A stretch of DNA of 64,000 bases from Streptomyces sp. NBC_01260 (GCF_036226405.1 NZ_CP108464.1:3596001-3660000), one strand, 5' to 3'; positions 24,307 through 34,813 are shown, numbered from the stretch's first letter. Numbers and translations are program-made. The notes: a model not told the origin generated them from the letters alone.

Positions 24307-25986
24307 TCAGTCCTCCTGGGGGAGCATCAGTACCGAATCCGCGTGCACGCTCACCCGTATCGACACGAACTCCGTTGCCTGGGTGCGCGGTTCACCCGTG
24401 CCGGGGTTGCGCGCGTAGCGCGGGTGGGCGCCGCCGCTGATCTGCCAGCGGATTCGGTGACCCACGCCGAAGCGGTGGGCGGTGGCGCCCATGGGGAGGG
24501 TGACGTGTGCCGGTTCCTGCGCCGTGGTGCGGAGTTGGGCCAGTCCGTCGCAGACGTTGGTGGAGCGCCCCTGGGGGTCCACGTCGCACAGCCGGGAGAA
24601 GACGTCCCCGTGCCCGGTGTCCGTGGAGGCGCTGATCCGTGCGGAGACCGGGCCGAGGACGGTGACGGGTTCGGTCAGGACCGGGCCGGTGAACGTGAGG
24701 ACGTCGTCCCGGGACTCCAGGGCGCTGTTGTCGCGGGCGCCCGCGGTACGGGAGAGAAGGGGGCCGCCGAGGGAGGGGGTGGGGGCGGCCGGATCGTAGC
24801 GGAAGGACGTCAGGGGCGCCGTGTCCGTGGGGGGCTGCCCGGTGAGATGGCCGTCGGGGGTGGGGAACCAGGAGGTGGTGGCGGGGGCGAGGGGCCACTC
24901 GTCGAGGTCCCGCCACGCCGCGCCCGCGCCGCCCAGGTGGATGCGTACGGGGGTGGGGCGCAGGCCGGAGGGGTCGTCGCACAGGTGGGCGCGGAGCCAG
25001 GCGAGGCTTTCGGCGAACACCTCGGGCCAGCCCTTCTGCAGGGCGGATGTGTGGGTCCAGGGGCCGACGAGCAGAGCGGTCTCGCATCCTGCGCGGCGCA
25101 GCCGTCCGTACTGCTCGAAGGTGTGGCCGGCCAGGACGTCGTACCGGCCGGTGATCAGGGCGGTGGGGATGCCCGGGGGCTCCGTCGCCTCGCCGGGTGC
25201 CGCGCCCCGCCAGTACGGGTCGTCCGCGTCCGGATGTGCCATCACCTCTTCCAGCCAGGGCACTTCGTACCCGAGCGCGGCCGCGAACGCCCCCCGCAGC
25301 GGCTGCGCGGAGACGATCGCGCGCATCCGGCGCTGCAGACGCAGCACCGCTCGGCCGAAAGCCGCGATGCCGCGGTGCTGGTGCGTCATGCCGGTGCCGA
25401 CGACGAGCGCCGCCTCCAGATGGAGCACGCCGTCCGTGTGGAAGAGGGCGTACGGGTCCTGGAGGCCCACCTGCATCACCATCGCCTTCAGCTCCGGCGG
25501 CGGGTCCAGGGCGAGCGCCGACTGCACATAGCTGAGGTAGCTGGGGCCGACCGTGCCGAGTGTGCCGTTGAACCAGGGCTGTTCGCGCAGCCAGGACACG
25601 GTGGCCAGGCCGTCGGCGGCCTCGTTGCGCCAGAGGTCGAAGCGGCCGCCCGAGCCGCCGGTGCCGCGGCAGCTCTGCACGATCACGTGGAAGCCCTGCT
25701 CGGCGAAGAGGATGCCGTACTGGGGCGACCACGGCACGCCCCGCCCGTACGGCGAGCGCACCAGGAGGGTGGGGAAGTCGCCCTCCGCACGCGGGAAGCA
25801 GTGGTCCGTGATCAGCGGGCTGCCGTCGGCGGCCGGTACCACCAGCCCCGGTTCCCAGCCGGCCCTGTGACGTCGGGCCGGGAGCCCTCGCCAGGTGGCC
25901 CGCACCATCCGGGAGGACAGCGGCGGCTTCGCCGGCGACGACGTCCCTGCGGGCTTCGGCCGGGCGTCGTGCGTGGGTGATGTCAT
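24307..25986 (-). CDS. CocE/NonD family hydrolase (X-Pro dipeptidyl-peptidase-like)
   Basis: 559 residues. Alpha/beta hydrolase domain at about 45-330: oxyanion region LLVRSPYGRG, nucleophile Ser in GTVGPSYLSYVQ (about residue 151), Asp in GRYDVLAG, His in VGPWTHTS. The C-terminal jelly-roll domain (about 370-559) has the family ends such as GPVSARISASTDTGHGDVFS. Such enzymes cleave esters or acylated substrates; the substrate here is unknown. ATG 25986 has GGAGG 6 nt away. It is divergent from a TetR gene with a perfect operator 24 bp upstream, so it is probably repressed and substrate-induced. Confidence 0.88.
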   Translation of the reverse strand: MTSPTHDARPKPAGTSSPAKPPLSSRMVRATWRGLPARRHRAGWEPGLVVPAADGSPLITDHCFPRAEGDFPTLLVRSPYGRGVPWSPQYGILFAEQGFHVIVQSCRGTGGSGGRFDLWRNEAADGLATVSWLREQPWFNGTLGTVGPSYLSYVQSALALDPPPELKAMVMQVGLQDPYALFHTDGVLHLEAALVVGTGMTHQHRGIAAFGRAVLRLQRRMRAIVSAQPLRGAFAAALGYEVPWLEEVMAHPDADDPYWRGAAPGEATEPPGIPTALITGRYDVLAGHTFEQYGRLRRAGCETALLVGPWTHTSALQKGWPEVFAESLAWLRAHLCDDPSGLRPTPVRIHLGGAGAAWRDLDEWPLAPATTSWFPTPDGHLTGQPPTDTAPLTSFRYDPAAPTPSLGGPLLSRTAGARDNSALESRDDVLTFTGPVLTEPVTVLGPVSARISASTDTGHGDVFSRLCDVDPQGRSTNVCDGLAQLRTTAQEPAHVTLPMGATAHRFGVGHRIRWQISGGAHPRYARNPGTGEPRTQATEFVSIRVSVHADSVLMLPQED

Positions 25987-26009
25987 CGTTCGCCTCCATC
26001 GCTCCGAGC

Positions 26010-26032
26010 ATTCTCGTACGGTGTACGAGAAT
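26010..26032. promoter_or_regulatory. Perfect 23-bp inverted repeat, TetR operator
   Basis: Arms ATTCTCGTAC and GTACGAGAAT are exact reverse complements with a 3-bp spacer, placed between the divergent hydrolase and TetR genes. Size, symmetry and place are typical of a TetR dimer site acting on both promoters. Confidence 0.8.
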
Positions 26033-26072
26033 AGTGGATGCTTGGATGGACTTCACAGGAGTCGCAGCAGTG

Positions 26073-26864
26073 ATGTCCTCCACAGGAGGCCGTGGCCGCG
26101 AGGGCCGCGCAAGGTGCCGCAGCAGTGGCGAAGGGAGCCGCAGGACCGTGACCCGTGCCGAGGGGCCCGGCGCCGCCGGCGTCGACCCCCGAGAACTCTG
26201 GCTGAGCCCGGACCGCCCCCGCAGGGGCCGCAGGCCCGCCTTCAGCCGCGAGGCGATCACCGCGGCGGCCGTCGCCCTGGCCGACGCCGAGGGGATCGAC
26301 GCGGTCACCATGCGGCGGGTCGCCGCGGAGGTGGGCGCCGGGGCCATGTCCCTCTACAGCTACGCCCCCGACAAGGAGACGCTGCTGGACCTGATGATCG
26401 ACCACGTCTCCGGCGAACTGCCCGCATCCGCCCCCCTCACCGGCGACTGGCGCACCGATCTGAAGGCCGTCGGGCACCTCCAGCGCGACCACATGCTCCG
26501 CCACCCCTGGCTGCCCGCGGCCGTGCGGACCCGCCGGACCCCCGGCCCCAACACCCTCGCGTTCCTGGAACACGCCCTGGCCGCGCTGCGGCCCAGCGGG
26601 CTGGACGGGGCGGCGCGGCTGGAGATCTTCGCCCAGCTCACCGCGTTCGTGGCCGGGCACGTCGCCCACGAGGTCGCCCAGGCCGAGGCCGCGCGGTCAC
26701 CCGGCCGGGCCGCCGCCGAGGCGCGCTACCTCGCGGCCGTCGCCGCGGACGGCCACCATCCGGAACTGGCCGAGGCGCTCTCCGCGGCCGGCCGGCCGCT
26801 CACCCCCGACGCCACGTTCACCCGCTTCCTCACCCGGCTGGTCGACGGCCTCGACGCCGGCTGA
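26073..26864 (+). CDS. TetR-family regulator (TetR_C class)
   Basis: 263 residues from ATG 26073 (AGGAG upstream); a shorter start at GTG 26148 is equally plausible. HTH at about residues 60-105: FSREAITAAAVALADAEGID, then VTMRRVAAEVGAGAMSLYSY. A conserved pre-HTH segment (LWLSPDRPRRGRRP) and a C-terminal tetracyclin-repressor-like domain follow. The divergent CocE/NonD hydrolase is the likely target through the palindrome at 26010-26032. Confidence 0.87.
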   Translation: MSSTGGRGREGRARCRSSGEGSRRTVTRAEGPGAAGVDPRELWLSPDRPRRGRRPAFSREAITAAAVALADAEGIDAVTMRRVAAEVGAGAMSLYSYAPDKETLLDLMIDHVSGELPASAPLTGDWRTDLKAVGHLQRDHMLRHPWLPAAVRTRRTPGPNTLAFLEHALAALRPSGLDGAARLEIFAQLTAFVAGHVAHEVAQAEAARSPGRAAAEARYLAAVAADGHHPELAEALSAAGRPLTPDATFTRFLTRLVDGLDAG

Positions 26865-27094
26865 CCCGGAGGCGGTTGCGCGGCCGCGGCCGGCCCCCGG
26901 CGCACGCCCAACTGCCCTGCGGGCGGGGGCGGATCTCATACCCGGGTACCAGGCGCCACGCCACCGAATGAGCACCGGGGTATCACGCGCCGGGCGGGCC
27001 GCGCCGGGCATCGTGGAGGCGTTCGCAACATCCCGCCGCACCCGCGCGCACGCGGCCCGGCCGCGTGCCGTACCACCCGACCGGGGAGTTCCAG

Positions 27095-27752
27095 GTGTCC
27101 GCTGTCCCGACCGCTCGTCCTCGTACCCGTACGCCCGGCCGCCGGCGCGTCCTCGCCACCGGCCTCGCCGCATCCGCCCTGCTGGCCACCGGCGCCGCGC
27201 CGTCCTCCGCGGCCGGGGACCGGCGTACGCGCGCCGCCCTGCCGGCCGCCCGGCTGCCCCGGCCCACCGGCCCGTTCGAGGTCGGGTGCACCGTCCTGCA
27301 CCTCGTCGACCCGGCGCGGAGCGAGCCGTGGCTGCCGGGCACCTCGGCGCGCCGCGAGCTCATGGTCAGCGTCCGCTACCCGGCCGCACCCGGCGGACCG
27401 GCGCGGCGCGAGCCGCAGATGACGGCTGCGGCGGCCGCCCACTTCGGCGGAGCGGAGGGGGCCGCCGCACTGAACCTGGGGATGGCGCCGGGGTCCGTCG
27501 ACTGGGGCGCCACGCTCAGCGCGCCACGCCTCGTACACCGACGCGCAGGTGCTGCTGCCGCAGCTGGCCCGGCAGGGCGCGGAACCGGACGGCGGCCTGG
27601 CGGCGGCGGTCGGGACGGTGCGGCCGGAGCGGTCCTCGGCCGCGAGCCGGGCCTACGTGGCGTCGTTCTTCGGGCGGTGGCTGTGCGGGCACGACGACCA
27701 CCTGCTGGCCGGCCCTTCGGACCGCTTCCCGGAGATGGTGTTCACGCCGTAG
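27095..27752 (+). pseudogene. Secreted alpha/beta-hydrolase (PAF-acetylhydrolase-like) pseudogene
   Basis: GTG 27095 with GGGGAG upstream begins a Tat-type signal (GRRRVLATGLAASALLATGA) and the mature start RPTGPFEVGCTVLHLVDPAR with RRELMVSVRYPAAPGG. Near 27525 the homologous frame changes: the next part reads SYTDAQVLLPQLARQG in another frame and continues to the family end WLCGHDDHLLAGPSDRFPEM. The centre with the nucleophile Ser motif is gone, so a deletion plus frameshift has inactivated the gene. Confidence 0.72.
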
Positions 27753-27770
27753 CCGGGATGCGCGAACGAC

Positions 27771-27804
27771 GTCGGCCCCCGGGGATCGCTCCCCGGGGGC
27801 CGAC
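27771..27804 (-). terminator. groEL2 terminator
   Basis: Perfect 14-bp stem (arms GTCGGCCCCCGGGG and CCCCGGGGGCCGAC, loop ATCGCT) 37 bp after the groEL2 stop. Confidence 0.8.
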
Positions 27805-27840
27805 GTGGTGAAGCTGTGCCGAACTACCGATCCGTCAGGA

Positions 27841-29568
<1,728 letters not shown>

Positions 29569-29589
29569 TCACCGGCCCGGTCCAAGTTT

Positions 29590-29616
29590 CTGTCACTCTC
29601 ACCCGGAGAGTGCTAA
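29590..29616 (-). promoter_or_regulatory. CIRCE element, half degenerate (HrcA site)
   Basis: The right arm GAGTGCTAA is perfect; the left arm matches TTAGCACTC at six of nine positions, with the standard 9-bp spacer. It lies about 130 bp before the groEL2 start. Confidence 0.75.
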
Positions 29617-29625
29617 GCCCAATGA

Positions 29626-29652
29626 TTAGCACTCGACCCCGTCGAGTGCAAG
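29626..29652 (-). promoter_or_regulatory. CIRCE element, near perfect (HrcA site)
   Basis: Left arm TTAGCACTC is perfect, right arm GAGTGCAAG matches at seven of nine, spacer 9 bp. The two CIRCE elements are 9 bp apart. Confidence 0.85.
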
Positions 29653-29750
29653 CGCCGAAGGCTCCTTGAGGGGTGGCGGTCGGGCGACGGGCGGGCGCAA
29701 GCGCCCCCTCCGGAGTGCGGACAACCGGACAGGGGGCCGAGGGGGCCCGG

Positions 29751-29795
29751 ACGCGCGGAGGGCCCGTACCCCAGGGGTACGGGCCCTCCGTGCGT
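29751..29795 (-). terminator. Terminator of the cold-shock gene
   Basis: Arms at 29751-29772 and 29774-29795 pair over 22 bp with a single G-U; the last few inner pairs must open to form the loop. It begins 30 bp after the stop of the cold-shock gene. Confidence 0.8.
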
Positions 29796-29825
29796 GAGTA
29801 GTGTCGTTGGCCGACCGTGCCGAGC

Positions 29826-30032
29826 TCAGCCGACAGCGAGCTTGACCATGTCCGCCTGCGGCCCCTTCTGGCCCTGCGAGATTTCGAATTCAACTCGCTG
29901 ACCCTCTTCGAGGGTGCGGTATCCGTCCATCTGGATCGCGCTGTAGTGGACGAAAACATCCGCACCACCGTCGACCGCGATGAAGCCGTACCCCTTCTCC
30001 GCGTTGAACCACTTGACGGTGCCCTGAGCCAT
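29826..30032 (-). CDS. CspA-family cold-shock protein
   Basis: 68 residues, a single cold-shock domain. RNP1 reads KGYGFIAV and RNP2 VFVHYSAI. It binds single-stranded RNA/DNA and acts as an RNA chaperone. ATG 30032 has AGGGGAG 7 nt upstream. It has its own terminator and a long upstream region, so it is probably a single-gene unit. Confidence 0.95.
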   Translation of the reverse strand: MAQGTVKWFNAEKGYGFIAVDGGADVFVHYSAIQMDGYRTLEEGQRVEFEISQGQKGPQADMVKLAVG

Positions 30033-30387
30033 GCCCAACTCCCCTATTACTGGCCCTTGCACAGGACCGCACTTCGCGGGCCCGGGTCAGAACCCACCCC
30101 CCGACAGGAGAGGGTGCGTGCGCCGGAACGCGTCGACCGCGGCCGAATGTATCTGCCCAACTGCCCTCTGCAACAGGTCAATCGGACGAGAATTCTGGGC
30201 AGCGCCGATCGCCCGAACATGAGTAACTCATGAGATTCCAGGGCAAGTCGGGCCAGACAAAGGCGACTTATGGCGCAAGAAGTTCAGGTACTTTGGCTGC
30301 ATCTTGTCGTGGCCGGGCGCATTCTCATATGCGGGGGGCACGGGCAGCGGAGGGGACTTCCCACACTCTACCGCGCTCAACCATGCA
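30033..30387. other. Leader and promoter region of the cold-shock gene
   Basis: No gene is visible. The region is less GC-rich than its surroundings and should hold the cold-shock promoter and a long 5' leader on the minus strand. A small inverted repeat with arms CATGAG and CTCATG lies at 30218-30232. Confidence 0.45.
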
Positions 30388-30426
30388 GAATTGCCCCCTC
30401 CGCTTCTCTCGCGGAGGGGGCAATTC
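30388..30426 (-). terminator. Terminator after the MoaD/CysO-like gene
   Basis: Perfect 16-bp stem (arms GAATTGCCCCCTCCGC and GCGGAGGGGGCAATTC, 7-nt loop) 39 bp after the stop. It closes the thrC-moaD unit and may work in both directions. Confidence 0.85.
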
Positions 30427-30464
30427 CGGTGACGCGGTGAAGTGGGAACGCTCGGGTCCCGGGG

Positions 30465-30743
30465 TCAGCAACCGCCCGCGACGGCCGGGATGATCGAGAT
30501 GCCGGCGCCGTCCGGGGTGACCGCTTCCAGGCCGCCCTCGAAGCGCACGTCGTCGTCGTTGACGTACACGTTCACGAAGCGGCGGAGCTTGCCCTGGTCG
30601 TCCAGGACGCGGGCGGCGATGCCCGGGTGGTTCCGCTCCAGGGAATCGATGACCTGGGAGAGGGTCGCGCCCTCGGCCGGGACCTCGGCCTGGCCGCCCG
30701 TGTAGGTGCGGAGGATGGTGGGGATACGGACCTTGACGCTCAT
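30465..30743 (-). CDS. MoaD/ThiS-family sulfur-carrier protein, CysO-like, with masked C-terminus
   Basis: 92 residues, ubiquitin-like fold: MSVKVRIPTILRTYTGGQAE, then FVNVYVNDDDVRFEGGLEAV, close in layout to mycobacterial CysO, which carries sulfide as a thiocarboxylate for cysteine synthesis. The end reads SIIPAVAGGC: the GlyGly that must be adenylated is followed by one Cys. A protease of the Mec/JAMM type would have to remove it, as for QbsE. It sits 80 bp after thrC on the same strand. Confidence 0.85.
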   Translation of the reverse strand: MSVKVRIPTILRTYTGGQAEVPAEGATLSQVIDSLERNHPGIAARVLDDQGKLRRFVNVYVNDDDVRFEGGLEAVTPDGAGISIIPAVAGGC

Positions 30744-30793
30744 GGTGGGTGCCCTTCCTGGAGTCACGGGTGGCCGGAGGCTGCGGCAGCCTC

Positions 30794-30838
30794 TCAGCCG
30801 GTGCCGAGTCAGCTGGTGCCGAGTCAGCTGGTGCCGAG
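30794..30838 (-). repeat. 15-bp triplication over the thrC stop codon
   Basis: Three head-to-tail units at 30824-30838, 30809-30823 and 30794-30808 read CTCGGCACCAGCTGA on the minus strand (the last with one change). Each unit ends in an in-frame TGA, so thrC has three stops in a row. Confidence 0.85.
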
Positions 30839-32116
30839 GCCGGCGGCGCGGAAGGCGTCCAGGCTCGGCCGGATCGTCGCCGTCGCCTGCGAGGTGGCGG
30901 CCACCGCGTCCAGCGTCTTGAGGCCGTCACCGGTGTTCAGGACGACGGTGGTGAGCGACGGGTCGAGCAGACCCGCCTCGATCAGCTTCTTCGTCACGCC
31001 GACCGTCACCCCGCCGGCGGTCTCGGCGAAGATGCCCTCGGTGCGCGCCAGCAGCTTGATCGCGTCGACGACCTGCTCGTCGTTGACGTCCTCGACGGCG
31101 CCGCCGGTGCGGCGGGCGATGTCCAGGACGTACGGGCCGTCGGCCGGGTTGCCGATCGCCAGGGACTTGGCGATCGTGTTCGGCTTCTGCGGCCGCACGA
31201 CGTCGTGTCCGGCCTTGAAGGCGGTGGAGACCGGGGAGCAGCCCTCGGCCTGGGCACCGAAGATCTTGTACGGCTTGTCCTCGACCAGACCGAGCTTGAT
31301 CAGCTCCTGGAGGCCCTTGTCGATCTTCGTGAGCTGCGAGCCGGACGCGATCGGGATGACGATCTGGTCGGGCAGCCGCCAGCCGAGCTGCTCGCAGATC
31401 TCGTACGCGAGCGTCTTGGAACCCTCGCCGTAGTACGGGCGCAGGTTGACGTTGACGAAGCCCCAGCCCTCGCCGAGCGGGTCGCCGATGAGCTCCGAGC
31501 AGAAGCGGTTGACGTCGTCGTAGTTGCCCTCGATGCCGACCAGCTCACCGCCGTACACCGCGGCCATGACGACCTTGCCCTGCTCCAGGTCGTGCGGGAT
31601 GAACACGCAGGACCGCAGGCCCGCGCGGGCGGCGGCGGCGCCCACCGCACCGGCGAGGTTGCCGGTGGAGGAGCAGGAGAGCGTGGTGAAACCGAAGGCG
31701 CGGGCGGCCTCGACGGCGATCGCGACGACGCGGTCCTTGAAGGAGTGCGTCGGGTTGCCGGAGTCGTCCTTGACGTACAGGCCGCCGGTGACGCCCAGTT
31801 CACGGGCGAGGTTGTCGGCCTTGACCAGCTTGGTGAAGCCGGGGTTGATGTTGGGCTTGTCCGCGACATCGGCGGGGACCGGCAGCAGCGGCGCGTACCG
31901 CCAGATGTTGTCGGGTCCGGCCTCGATGCGCTTCTTCAGCTCGTCCGGGGAGCCGCTCGGCAGGTCGTACGCCACTTCGAGCGGCCCGAAACAGCTCGCA
32001 CAGGCGAAAAGGGGTCCGAGCTCGAATCGCTCTCCGCACTCGCGGCAGGAAAGCGCCGCGGCGGGACCAAGGTCCACAGAGGATTCGGTGTTTGCTGCAA
32101 CAGTCTGAACAGCCAT
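30824..32116 (-). CDS. thrC: Threonine synthase
   Basis: 430 residues, PLP fold type II. An N-terminal zinc ribbon (CRECGERF and CASCFGPL) precedes the catalytic domain; the PLP lysine is in NPTHSFKDRVVAIA, and the phosphate loop is SSTGNLAGAVG. Converts O-phosphohomoserine to threonine in the cytoplasm. ATG 32116 gives the standard start; the frame continues upstream without support. The following sulfur-carrier gene probably shares its transcript. Divergent from gpgS. Confidence 0.95.
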   Translation of the reverse strand: MAVQTVAANTESSVDLGPAAALSCRECGERFELGPLFACASCFGPLEVAYDLPSGSPDELKKRIEAGPDNIWRYAPLLPVPADVADKPNINPGFTKLVKADNLARELGVTGGLYVKDDSGNPTHSFKDRVVAIAVEAARAFGFTTLSCSSTGNLAGAVGAAAARAGLRSCVFIPHDLEQGKVVMAAVYGGELVGIEGNYDDVNRFCSELIGDPLGEGWGFVNVNLRPYYGEGSKTLAYEICEQLGWRLPDQIVIPIASGSQLTKIDKGLQELIKLGLVEDKPYKIFGAQAEGCSPVSTAFKAGHDVVRPQKPNTIAKSLAIGNPADGPYVLDIARRTGGAVEDVNDEQVVDAIKLLARTEGIFAETAGGVTVGVTKKLIEAGLLDPSLTTVVLNTGDGLKTLDAVAATSQATATIRPSLDAFRAAGLGTS

Positions 32117-32413
32117 GATGGCGAGGCCCTTTCTCCTCATCTTCCTCGTGACGCATTTCGCCACAAGACGGAATTGGCACCGTCCCCACCTGACCTCGCG
32201 GTCGGCGGGATGGTTGCCGGGACTTCAACGGGCCGTTCCCTCTGTCCCTCTGGATGAGCGCTGTGGCACTGGACCATGGATCCAGGCGTTTATCAGCGGA
32301 TGGACCCCGGCATGCCACGGCCATCTGCGTTGTTCAAGACTGTAACCGAAGCACCGGACTGTTGAGATAGTCGTCCGAACCGCGAGATGGATCACATACA
32401 GGGAGTATCGACC

Positions 32414-33364
32414 GTGCTGGAAGAGGTCGAAGGCTGGCTGACCAGGCGTTCCTGGTCCTGTGCCGACCGCCCGCTGGAGCAGCTCCTGGCCGCCGGGGAC
32501 GGCGGCCCGCACCGCGGGAGCGTGAGTGTCGTCCTGCCCGCGCTCAACGAGGCGGCGACGGTCGGGGACATCGTCCGGGTGATCCGGCGCGAGCTCATGG
32601 AGAAGGTCCGGCTGGTCGACGAACTCGTGGTGATCGACTCCGGCTCCACGGACGCCACCGCCGAGGTCGCCCGCCGGGCGGGCGCCCGGGTGATCCGCCG
32701 GGACGCGATCCTGCCCCGCATCCCGGCCGTCCCCGGCAAGGGCGAGGTGCTCTGGCGGTCGCTGCTGGTGACCGGCGGTGACATCGTCTGCTTCATCGAC
32801 GCGGACCTGAAGGACTTCTCGGCCGACTTCGTCTCCGGCATCGTCGGCCCGCTGCTGACCGACCCCTCGGTGCAGTTCGTCAAGGCGATGTACGACCGCC
32901 CCCTCGGGGACACCGCAGGCCAGGGCGGCCGGGTCACCGAACTGGTGGCACGGCCGCTGCTCAATCTGCACTGGCCGCAGCTGGCCGGCTTCGTCCAGCC
33001 GCTGGGCGGCGAGTACGCCGTACGCCGCTCCCTGCTCGAACAGCTGCCGTTCCCGGTCGGTTACGGAGTGGAGCTGGGGCTGCTCGTCGACGCCCTGCAC
33101 ACGGTCGGCCTGGACGCGCTCGGACAGGTCGACGTCGGCGTCAGGAAGCACCGCCACCAGGACGGCCAGGCACTCGGCCGGATGGCGGCGGCCATCTACC
33201 GGACCGCTCAGCTCCGGCTCTCCCGGGGCCATCTGGTCCGCCCCTCGCTGACCCAGTTCGAGCGCGGCGAGCGCGGTTTCGTCCCGCACACCTATCCGGT
33301 GGACACCGAGGAGCGGCCGCCGATGCGCGAGATCGAGGAGTACGTCTCACGCCGCGCGGCATGA
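32414..33364 (+). CDS. gpgS: Glucosyl-3-phosphoglycerate synthase
   Basis: 316 residues, GT81/GT2-like fold. SVVLPALNEAATVGDIVRVI, then VVIDSGSTDAT, then the DxD-type CFIDADLKDF, then RVTELVARPLLNLHWPQL and GGEYAVRR as in mycobacterial GpgS. Transfers glucose from NDP-glucose to 3-phosphoglycerate, the first step to glucosylglycerate, a compatible solute and precursor of methylglucose lipopolysaccharide. GTG 32414 has GGGAG 8 nt upstream; ATG 32387 is an alternative. It is followed by otsA, 57 bp away. Confidence 0.9.
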   Translation: MLEEVEGWLTRRSWSCADRPLEQLLAAGDGGPHRGSVSVVLPALNEAATVGDIVRVIRRELMEKVRLVDELVVIDSGSTDATAEVARRAGARVIRRDAILPRIPAVPGKGEVLWRSLLVTGGDIVCFIDADLKDFSADFVSGIVGPLLTDPSVQFVKAMYDRPLGDTAGQGGRVTELVARPLLNLHWPQLAGFVQPLGGEYAVRRSLLEQLPFPVGYGVELGLLVDALHTVGLDALGQVDVGVRKHRHQDGQALGRMAAAIYRTAQLRLSRGHLVRPSLTQFERGERGFVPHTYPVDTEERPPMREIEEYVSRRAA

Positions 33365-33408
33365 CCGGAGCGCGGACGCACGCACGTTTGGACGGTTCGG
33401 GATCGGGC

Positions 33409-33414
33409 TAGGTT
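33409..33414 (+). promoter_or_regulatory. Likely -10 hexamer of a leaderless otsA promoter
   Basis: TAGGTT ends 7 nt before the otsA ATG, and no ribosome site is present. A weak TTTGGA lies 16 bp upstream as -35. Confidence 0.45.
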
Positions 33415-33421
33415 CCGCAGC

Positions 33422-34813
33422 ATGGTCTCCGAGCACGCCCCTCAGCACGCCGCCCAGGTACTCGTCGCGTCCAACCGCGGTCCGGTCTCGTACGCGCTCC
33501 ACGAGGACGGCTCGCTCGACGCGAAACGGGGCGGGGGCGGTCTCGTCTCCGGGCTGAGCGCGGTGGACGACAAGATGTGGGTCTGCGCCGCACTCGGTGA
33601 CGGCGACCGCGAGGCGGTCCGCCGCGGGGTCGGGGAGCCGGGCGTACGGATGCTCGACATCGACGCGGACGTGCACGCCGACGCGTACAACGGCATCGCG
33701 AACTCGGTGCTCTGGTTCGTCCATCACCTGCTCTACCAGACCCCGGTGGAACCCGTCTTCGACGCGGAGTTCCGCCGCCAGTGGGCCTCCTTCGAGGCCT
33801 ACAACCGGGCCTTCGCCGAAGCGCTCGCCGAGGAGGCGGGCGAGGGCGCGGCGGTCCTGGTGCAGGACTACCACCTGGTGCTGGTGCCCGGAATGCTCCG
33901 CGAACTCCGCCCCGACCTGCGGATCGGCCACTTCTCGCACACCCCGTGGGCGCCCGTCGACTACTTCCGGATGCTGCCCGACGACATCGCCGAGCAGGTG
34001 CTGCGCGGCATCCTCGGCGCCGACCGGGCGGCCTTCCTGACCCGCCGCTGGGCGGACGCCTTCATCGGCTGCTGCACGGAGATCCTCGGCGGCACCGGCC
34101 ACACCCGCATCGGCGTGCACGGGCTCGGCGCCGACGCGGACTTCCTGCTCCGCCGCGCGCACGAGGCGGACGTGGACGACCGGATGGCGGCGCTGCGCGA
34201 ACAGGTGGGCCCCGGCCGGAAGACGATCGTGCGGGTGGACCGTACGGAGCTGTCCAAGAACATCGTCCGCGGGATGCTCGCCTACCGGGCCCTGCTCGAC
34301 GAGCGGCCCGAGTGGCGCGGCCGGGTCGTCCACGTCGCGTTCGCCTACCCCTCGCGGCAGGACCTCGCGGTGTACCGGGAGTACACGGCCGAGGTGCAGC
34401 GCGTCGCCGACGACATCAACGCGGCGCACGGGACGGCGGACTGGACCCCGGTCGTACTCCACGTCAAGGACGACTTCGCGCGCTCGCTGGCGGCGTACCG
34501 GCTGGCCGACGTGGCGCTCGTCAACCCCATCCGGGACGGGATGAACCTGGTCGCCAAGGAGGTCCCGGTCGTCTCCGACCACGGCTGCGCGCTGGTGCTG
34601 TCGCGGGAGGCGGGGGCGCACGAGGAGCTGGGCGACGACGCGGTCACGGTGAATCCGTACGACGTGTCGGCCACCGCCGACGCGCTGCACGAGGCGCTGA
34701 CGATGGAGGACGACGAGCGCGCGGAACGCACGGAGCGGCTGGCCGCGGCGGCCACCGCGCTGCCGCCGCAGCAGTGGTTCCTGGACCAGCTAGAGGCGCT
34801 GCGCCAGGGCTGA
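33422..34813 (+). CDS. otsA: Trehalose-6-phosphate synthase
   Basis: 463 residues, GT20. Sugar and phosphate loops NRGPVSY and GGGGLVSGL, then VQDYHLVLVPGMLR, HFSHTPWAP, RVDRTELSKNI and DGMNLVAKEV are all present. Makes trehalose-6-P from glucose-6-P and an NDP-glucose; an actinobacterial (S. venezuelae) OtsA prefers GDP-glucose, which may apply here. Its 3' end overlaps the convergent otsB by 24 bp. Confidence 0.95.
   Translation: MVSEHAPQHAAQVLVASNRGPVSYALHEDGSLDAKRGGGGLVSGLSAVDDKMWVCAALGDGDREAVRRGVGEPGVRMLDIDADVHADAYNGIANSVLWFVHHLLYQTPVEPVFDAEFRRQWASFEAYNRAFAEALAEEAGEGAAVLVQDYHLVLVPGMLRELRPDLRIGHFSHTPWAPVDYFRMLPDDIAEQVLRGILGADRAAFLTRRWADAFIGCCTEILGGTGHTRIGVHGLGADADFLLRRAHEADVDDRMAALREQVGPGRKTIVRVDRTELSKNIVRGMLAYRALLDERPEWRGRVVHVAFAYPSRQDLAVYREYTAEVQRVADDINAAHGTADWTPVVLHVKDDFARSLAAYRLADVALVNPIRDGMNLVAKEVPVVSDHGCALVLSREAGAHEELGDDAVTVNPYDVSATADALHEALTMEDDERAERTERLAAAATALPPQQWFLDQLEALRQG

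Noticed and set aside
30749..32257. 502-residue plus-strand open frame
   Set aside because: Antisense of thrC.
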